DNA from: Dyadobacter luteus | Lineage (GTDB): Bacteria; Bacteroidota; Bacteroidia; Cytophagales; Spirosomataceae | Length of the DNA stretch: 64,000 nt | Reading direction: 5' to 3' | Assembly (NCBI RefSeq): GCF_003383615.1 | Contig: NZ_QNUL01000014.1 | Location: 1-64,000 of the forward strand | Shown here: piece after piece, positions 60,047 through 64,000 of the stretch | Position numbering within the stretch: position 1 is the first letter of the stretch | Layout of the letters: each line of letters starts with the position of its first letter | Notes under the pieces: model-generated | Seen by the model: only the letters and a program-made list of their open reading frames with translations | Database searches by the model: none | Told to the model about the DNA's origin: nothing | Translations under genes and position numbers: made by a program

Positions 60047-60076
60047 AAAAAAAACGGCAAACAAATTGTTCGCCGT
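60047..60076 (-). terminator. Terminator of the desaturase gene
   Basis: On the minus strand ACGGCGAACAA (60066-60076) pairs with TTGTTTGCCGT (60054-60064) with one G-T pair, directly followed by a run of eight T. Confidence 0.8.
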
Positions 60077-60105
60077 CTCCTTCAAAAATATCTGCTGCTA
60101 TTAGA

Positions 60106-60852
60106 TTAGTGCTTCTTTCTGATTTCTATAATCTTCATTTTGTTCAGAAGTTTGATCACAGGATATGTCGGGTCTACTTCCCACCATTTCGAGCCGAAGT
60201 TGATGCTGTTTGGTCTTTTGTGGTGGTTGTTCTGGAACAACTCTCCCATCATAAGGAAATCAAAAATCAATGAGTTCTTCGATTTGTCCTCGTTATCGAA
60301 ATTCTGATAACCATATTTGTGACCGCTCCAGTTGACAATGGCACCGTGAATAGGTCCCATCAGGAAATGTATTGGCAAAAGGAAGAAAAATGCCCAGTGC
60401 ATATCAAGATATACATAAGCCAGAATATAAAAAGCGGTATAAAGAATTGCCCATCCAGCGCGCGAAAACCATGAATCTCCCAGCTTCTCAACAAGGCCCC
60501 ATTCAGGATAATTACGTTCGAAACGAGATTCGATCGCTCTCTTACGATTCAATACTGCATTATAAATATCTTTTGTTTCCCACATCATTGTGAACACATT
60601 TTTTGTGTGGTGAGGCGAATGAGGATCTTTCTCAGTGTCACTGAAAGCGTGGTGCATACGGTGAAGAATTGCGTATGCTCTTGGACTCAGATAAGAAGAT
60701 CCCTGAGAAATATAGGTGAGCAGGTAAAAGAATCGCTCCCATGGTTTGCTCATAATAAACATCTTATGAGCTGAATATCTGTGAAGGAAAAAGGTTTGGC
60801 AGAAAAGTGATAAATACCAGTGTATTACAAATACGGCAATGACTATGTACAT
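60106..60852 (-). CDS. Acyl-CoA desaturase (membrane fatty-acid desaturase)
   Basis: This 248-residue membrane enzyme introduces a double bond into fatty acyl chains with oxygen and a di-iron centre. The histidine boxes are 'HRYSAH' (24-29), 'HRMHH' (64-68), and 'FQNNHHKRP' near the C-terminus; 'GHKYGYQNF' is also conserved. Membrane helices lie at about 3-22, 40-56 and 130-165. I start at the ATG at 60852, which begins with the first helix; a 22-residue extension upstream is polar. It likely adjusts membrane fluidity. Confidence 0.92.
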   Translation of the reverse strand: MYIVIAVFVIHWYLSLFCQTFFLHRYSAHKMFIMSKPWERFFYLLTYISQGSSYLSPRAYAILHRMHHAFSDTEKDPHSPHHTKNVFTMMWETKDIYNAVLNRKRAIESRFERNYPEWGLVEKLGDSWFSRAGWAILYTAFYILAYVYLDMHWAFFFLLPIHFLMGPIHGAIVNWSGHKYGYQNFDNEDKSKNSLIFDFLMMGELFQNNHHKRPNSINFGSKWWEVDPTYPVIKLLNKMKIIEIRKKH

Positions 60853-60994
60853 GGAAACTGTTTGATTATAACATAAGTATTTACAAAAATAGCGCGAACG
60901 ACGCAGAATCCCATACAAGTTAAAACGAAATTTGAAAAATTATTTATATTGATTCTATTTTAGCTTGTTAAACGGATGACTTTCATCAGCTATT

Positions 60995-61669
60995 TCAGAG
61001 AATCATAAAGGCATAACTTACCAGGTTTGCTCCCATTTGCAAAGCTTTCCTTCGCGTTTCTTCAGGGTTGTTATACACACTTTGATCTTCCCAGCCATTA
61101 CCGAGATCCGTTTCGTAGGAATAATAACAGATCAGCCGGCCTTCCCAGATCAAACCGAATCCTTGTGGGCTTTTGCCATCATGCTCATGAACTTTCGGCA
61201 GACCATCAGCGAACTGATATTTCACTTTATAAACCTCATGGTCATATGGTAGTTCGATAAAGGATAGCTCAGGGAATACCTTTTTCATTTCCCTGCGGAT
61301 GAAGGGATCCAGGCCGTAATTGTCATCAATATGCAGAAAACCACCGGACAACAGATAACTGCGCAAATTTTTAGCTTCAGCATCAGTGAAAACTACATTT
61401 CCATGGCCGGTCATATGGACAAAAGGATATCCGAAAATATCAGGACTACCCGCTTCTACGACGTCCTCGTTAGGATTGAGATTCATCCTTAGCTCCGTAT
61501 TACAGAATTTAATCAGATTGGGTAATGAGGTTTTATTGGCGTACCAGTCGCCTCCCCCGCCATATTTAAGCTTTGCCAGCTTTAGCGAAGACTGTGCTTC
61601 TCCCATCTGCGGCATCAAAACTGTCAATATGAGAAGAAGAGACAGCAGGTAATTTTTTATTCTCATCAT
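60995..61669 (-). CDS. DUF4159 domain-containing secreted protein
   Basis: This 224-residue protein has a signal peptide ('PQMGEAQSS') and a DUF4159 domain: 'KLKYGGGGDWYANKTSLPNL', 'YPFVHMTGHGNVVF', 'LLSGGFLHIDDNYG', and 'YSYETDLGNGWED'. The fold is related to glutamine amidotransferase-like proteins. Its role is not established; in longer membrane-bound forms the domain occurs with aerotolerance-type proteins. It lies 21 bp after rsmE in the same direction and is probably co-transcribed. Confidence 0.9.
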   Translation of the reverse strand: MMRIKNYLLSLLLILTVLMPQMGEAQSSLKLAKLKYGGGGDWYANKTSLPNLIKFCNTELRMNLNPNEDVVEAGSPDIFGYPFVHMTGHGNVVFTDAEAKNLRSYLLSGGFLHIDDNYGLDPFIRREMKKVFPELSFIELPYDHEVYKVKYQFADGLPKVHEHDGKSPQGFGLIWEGRLICYYSYETDLGNGWEDQSVYNNPEETRRKALQMGANLVSYAFMIL

Positions 61670-61690
61670 GTCTGTGTCAAATTACTGTTT

Positions 61691-62395
61691 CTATAAATTG
61701 GCCAGGTTTATTGCATGACAACCAGCGACGGCGGCGGTTTCTGTTCTTAGTCTGGTTGCGCCCAGAGAAGTTGTTATAAATCCCTTATTAAGTACTATTT
61801 TAACTTCTTCAGGAGTAAAATCCCCTTCTGGTCCTATTAACAACAAGGTTTCTCCTCCTTTATTGGCTAGTTGTATCACATGTTCAGAAAGTTGATTGTC
61901 GGGAACATAAGCGATCAATCTGGTTTTTTCTGTCCTGTTTTCAATAAAGGTATTAAAGTTTTGGTTTAATGTAATCTCCGGAAGATAGAACTGCTGAGAC
62001 TGTTTCATAGCCGCCACAGCGATTTTTTGCAGTCTTCCCAGATTTACAACCCGATTCAGTGATTCCTTTATAGTATTGGTGGTAACAATGAAATCAATCC
62101 GGTCTACTCCCATTTCGGTCATCTTCTCTACCATCCATTCATTTCGTTCTGCTTTTTTGGTGGGAGCAATGGCCATATTTACAGCATAACCGCGGCGGGG
62201 AATCAATTCAGATTCTAATATATTGTATTTGATCTTCTTTCCCTGCACATCCAGCTGACATTTTTGAAGAAGTCCCTGACCATCTGTTATATATATGATA
62301 TCACCACTCATAAGACGCAATACTTTTGTGCAATGTCTCGCTTCTTCTTCGTCCAGTTCGTTGGATTTATGTTCAGTTTTATAAAATAAGTGCAT
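61691..62395 (-). CDS. rsmE: 16S rRNA (uracil(1498)-N(3))-methyltransferase RsmE
   Basis: This 234-residue SPOUT methyltransferase modifies U1498 in 16S rRNA using S-adenosylmethionine. 'MHLFYKTEHKSNELDEEEAR' opens the PUA-like N-terminal domain ('HCTKVLRL'). The knot region has 'LIGPEGDFTPEEV' and 'SLGATRLRTETAAVAG', both RsmE signatures. I use the ATG at 62395 as the natural start. A -7 element TACTTTTG (62434-62441, minus strand) lies 39 bp upstream. Confidence 0.95.
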   Translation of the reverse strand: MHLFYKTEHKSNELDEEEARHCTKVLRLMSGDIIYITDGQGLLQKCQLDVQGKKIKYNILESELIPRRGYAVNMAIAPTKKAERNEWMVEKMTEMGVDRIDFIVTTNTIKESLNRVVNLGRLQKIAVAAMKQSQQFYLPEITLNQNFNTFIENRTEKTRLIAYVPDNQLSEHVIQLANKGGETLLLIGPEGDFTPEEVKIVLNKGFITTSLGATRLRTETAAVAGCHAINLANL

Positions 62396-62781
62396 ATTAC
62401 CTCTCAATGTTAATATTGGAATTCCCTGTTTTTCAAAAGTATAAATATTTATAAGTAATAACGATCTCAAAAAGTAACAATTCCAAGATTGCTGTAATTT
62501 AAAGTTAAACCTGTTTATAGGATTTTACGACGATCAAAGAAGCAAACAGCTTTTTTTTAAGCCTGTTTTGATCAGTTTTACAAAAAACAGTATTTGTTAA
62601 TAAAATAAACAAACCTCATTAAAATTATTAAAATAGTGCAGTTTTTGCTGACAATACTACAACTAACACAATAAAATTCTGTATTTGATTAAATTTTATT
62701 AGTTTTTATTTCTTGCAATTACATTTTTGCATTAATATTGTGTCGTTATAATTATTCGTCACCACCTTATCTAGTATTATT
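62396..62781. other. Divergent intergenic region between rsmE and glnA
   Basis: This AT-rich 386-bp region holds no gene that I can support. It has the minus-strand TACTTTTG element for rsmE (62434-62441) and a hairpin AAACAGCTT (62544-62552) with AAG-C-CTGTTT (62559-62568, one bulge), enclosed by GATCAAA/TTTGATC. I could not assign the glnA promoter; no sigma-54 consensus or exact TAnnTTTG box was found near it. Confidence 0.45.
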
Positions 62782-63792
62782 ATGTCAAAATCCAAGCTGG
62801 AATATATTTGGTTGGATGGCCACAAGCCGACCCAAGGTTTACGTAGCAAAACCAAAATTGAAGACAATTTTAGCGGCAAACTTGAAGATTGCAGCAACTG
62901 GTCATTTGATGGTTCATCAACAGAGCAAGCTCTTGGCGGTTCGTCTGACTGTCTTCTTAAACCAGTTTACATTATTCCGGATCCACAGCGCAGAGATGCC
63001 TATTTGGTAATGTGCGAAGTTTTGAACGCAGACGGAACTCCTCACGTAACAAACGGTCGTGCTACGATTGAAGATGACGATAACGATTTCTGGTTTGGTT
63101 TTGAGCAGGAATATTTCCTTTGGGATGACGAAACGAACAAGCCTCTTGGTTTCCCTGCAAACGGATATCCTGCACCACAAGGACCATACTATTGCTCAGT
63201 AGGTGCTAAAAATGCATTCGGACGTGAAATCATTGAAGAGCATCTTGATGCTTGCCTTGATGCTGGTCTTAATGTAGAAGGTATCAATGCAGAGGTTGCT
63301 GCTGGTCAGTGGGAATTCCAGATCTTTGCAAAAGGTGCTCAGGAAGCTGGTGACCAAATCTGGCTGGGACGTTACCTGTTGGAGCGCATCGGTGAGAAAT
63401 ATGGTGTTTCTATCAACTGGCATTGCAAGCCTCTTGGCGATTTGGATTGGAATGGTAGCGGTATGCACGCTAACTTCTCAAACACAGCTTTGAGAACTGC
63501 AGGTAGCAAAGAAGTATTCGATAAAGTTTGCGAATCTTTCCGTCCTGTTGTTAAAGAACACATCGACGTTTATGGTGCTGATAACCACCTTCGTTTGACT
63601 GGTAAGCACGAAACTGCAAGCATCCACGATTTCAGCTACGGTGTTTCTGACCGCGGTGCTTCAATTCGTATTCCTGTTCTTGTTCCTCAAAAAGGATGGA
63701 GCGGATACCTTGAAGATCGTCGTCCAAACTCGGCTGCTGATCCTTACAAAGTGGCAGCACGTATTATCAAAACTGTTAAGTCAGCTTTGTAA
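62782..63792 (+). CDS. glnA: Glutamine synthetase, GSII (eukaryotic-like) type
   Basis: This 336-residue enzyme makes glutamine from glutamate, ammonia and ATP. It is of the short GSII type: 'LEYIWLDGH', 'NWSFDGSSTEQA', 'FGFEQEYFLWDD', 'GINAEVAAGQWEFQI', 'WNGSGMHANFS' and 'RPNSAADPYKVAARI'. Glu residues of 'EQEYF' and 'AEVAAGQWEFQ' bind the metals. GSII lacks the adenylylation loop of GSI enzymes, so control is probably at transcription. It has no partner gene and ends at a strong terminator. Confidence 0.96.
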   Translation: MSKSKLEYIWLDGHKPTQGLRSKTKIEDNFSGKLEDCSNWSFDGSSTEQALGGSSDCLLKPVYIIPDPQRRDAYLVMCEVLNADGTPHVTNGRATIEDDDNDFWFGFEQEYFLWDDETNKPLGFPANGYPAPQGPYYCSVGAKNAFGREIIEEHLDACLDAGLNVEGINAEVAAGQWEFQIFAKGAQEAGDQIWLGRYLLERIGEKYGVSINWHCKPLGDLDWNGSGMHANFSNTALRTAGSKEVFDKVCESFRPVVKEHIDVYGADNHLRLTGKHETASIHDFSYGVSDRGASIRIPVLVPQKGWSGYLEDRRPNSAADPYKVAARIIKTVKSAL

Positions 63793-63828
63793 TCAAGATA
63801 TAGAATTAAAGTTTTCTGCCGAAGACAC

Positions 63829-63857
63829 AAAAAAACCACCTTTACGGTGGTTTTTTT
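63829..63857. terminator. Bidirectional terminator after glnA
   Basis: A7-CCACC (63829-63840), a 5-nt loop TTTAC, then GGTGG-T7 (63846-63857) form a perfect terminator with runs on both sides. It serves glnA and the convergent partial gene. Confidence 0.92.
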
Positions 63858-63875
63858 GTTTAACCAAAAGGGTGT

Positions 63876-64000
63876 TTATTCCTCATCCTCAGCGGTAAAG
63901 GAATATAATGTAGTATCCAGCTGAATACGACCTGCATTAAAGCGTATGATAAAATCGTTGATAGTCTTCTCGTTAATCTCCGATTTATTCAAGCCAACTT
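63876..64000 (-). CDS. Partial gene, C-terminal end only
   Basis: The last 40 codons of a minus-strand gene run off the right edge and end at a TAA at 63876-63878. The readable tail is 'LNKSEINEKTINDFIIRF' followed by 'NAGRIQLDTTLYSFTAEDEE'. The acidic end and lack of a membrane stretch suggest a soluble cytoplasmic protein. I cannot assign a family from this piece. That it is coding is supported by the good frame and the terminator just after it. Confidence 0.6.
   Translation of the reverse strand, partial: VGLNKSEINEKTINDFIIRFNAGRIQLDTTLYSFTAEDEE

Larger units (their letters stand above)
59777..60105. other. Convergent intergenic region with two terminators
   Basis: This 329-bp region holds no supportable gene. 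The plus-strand hairpin (59933-59970) and the minus-strand hairpin (60047-60076) lie in it. A TCTCATAGAGACAATGTCTCAC stretch with short TCTC/GAGA repeats lies before them (written in parts: TCTCATAGAGA, CAATGTCTCAC). Confidence 0.5.

Noticed and set aside
62641..62781. Sigma-54 promoter for glnA
   Set aside because: TTGCA occurs twice near 62,712-62,731, but no GG dinucleotide lies 12 bp before the GC, so the consensus is not met.
1..64000. CRISPR array, prophage or insertion sequence
   Set aside because: No regularly spaced direct repeats, cas genes, integrase, transposase or phage structural genes were seen.

Overview
This window is a chromosomal segment of a Bacteroidetes bacterium. It most likely belongs to the Cytophagales, close to Dyadobacter or other Spirosomaceae; that placement is inference from gene content, since no rRNA is present. 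The evidence is two SusC/SusD pairs, an ECF sigma/FecR pair feeding a SusC with an STN domain, a GldC gliding-type protein, the long three-domain type of IspG, a GSII-type glutamine synthetase, orphan MacB-like permeases, and promoter elements of the Bacteroidetes form TTG-N17-23-TAnnTTTG. I see no prophage, insertion sequence, CRISPR array or rRNA operon.

Layout. Positions 1-7.2 kb hold a phytase-like esterase lipoprotein and a first SusC/SusD pair, followed by a secreted protein of unknown function. Positions 7.2-10.3 kb hold an accessory cluster: an Arr-type ADP-ribosyltransferase, a stand-alone receiver protein, a divergent HxlR/VOC pair, a 133-bp inverted-repeat element and a secreted protein that looks truncated. 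Positions 10.3-20.8 kb form a nutrient-acquisition locus with a purple acid phosphatase, ECF sigma factor, FecR, SusC, SusD and a GH28 polygalacturonase-like enzyme. Positions 21-24.6 kb are a three-gene ABC-2 export operon behind two tandem palindromes. Positions 25.2-26.7 kb are an alkylation-repair operon (AraC-Ogt fusion and AlkB). Positions 26.8-29.3 kb carry two SDR dehydrogenases, the second controlled by a TetR regulator with two nearly identical operators.

From 29.4 to 42.4 kb come an orphan barstar, a bacterial GH3 acyl-adenylate enzyme, SurE, a GNAT enzyme, TrhO, a deoxynucleoside kinase/amidohydrolase/ankyrin cluster, an orphan FtsX/MacB permease with a sigma-54-like promoter and paired upstream palindromes, a flavin reductase and a BCCT transporter. 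A tRNA-Leu(GAG) follows with its own promoter and terminator. From 43 to 54.4 kb are an AI-2E family transporter (also behind a sigma-54-like promoter), a GH43-like enzyme, LysE and NUDIX proteins, a Tat-exported TIM-barrel protein, FolE/QueD, a sugar MFS transporter, IspG, a small membrane protein, an MmcQ-like protein, GldC and a DUF4197 lipoprotein. From 54.5 kb to the end are CinA, a dihydrolipoamide acyltransferase in a tight operon with a nucleotidase and a two-component system, a fatty-acid desaturase, a DUF4159 protein, RsmE, glutamine synthetase and the 3' end of one more gene.

Most of the coding content is ordinary for this group. The least explained signals are regulatory: two sigma-54-like promoters, one with tandem CGRACA-N5-TGTTCG palindromes exactly 21 bp apart; paired GCAAC-N3-GTTGC palindromes bracketing a putative promoter; the TetR operator pair; and several long inverted repeats between genes.
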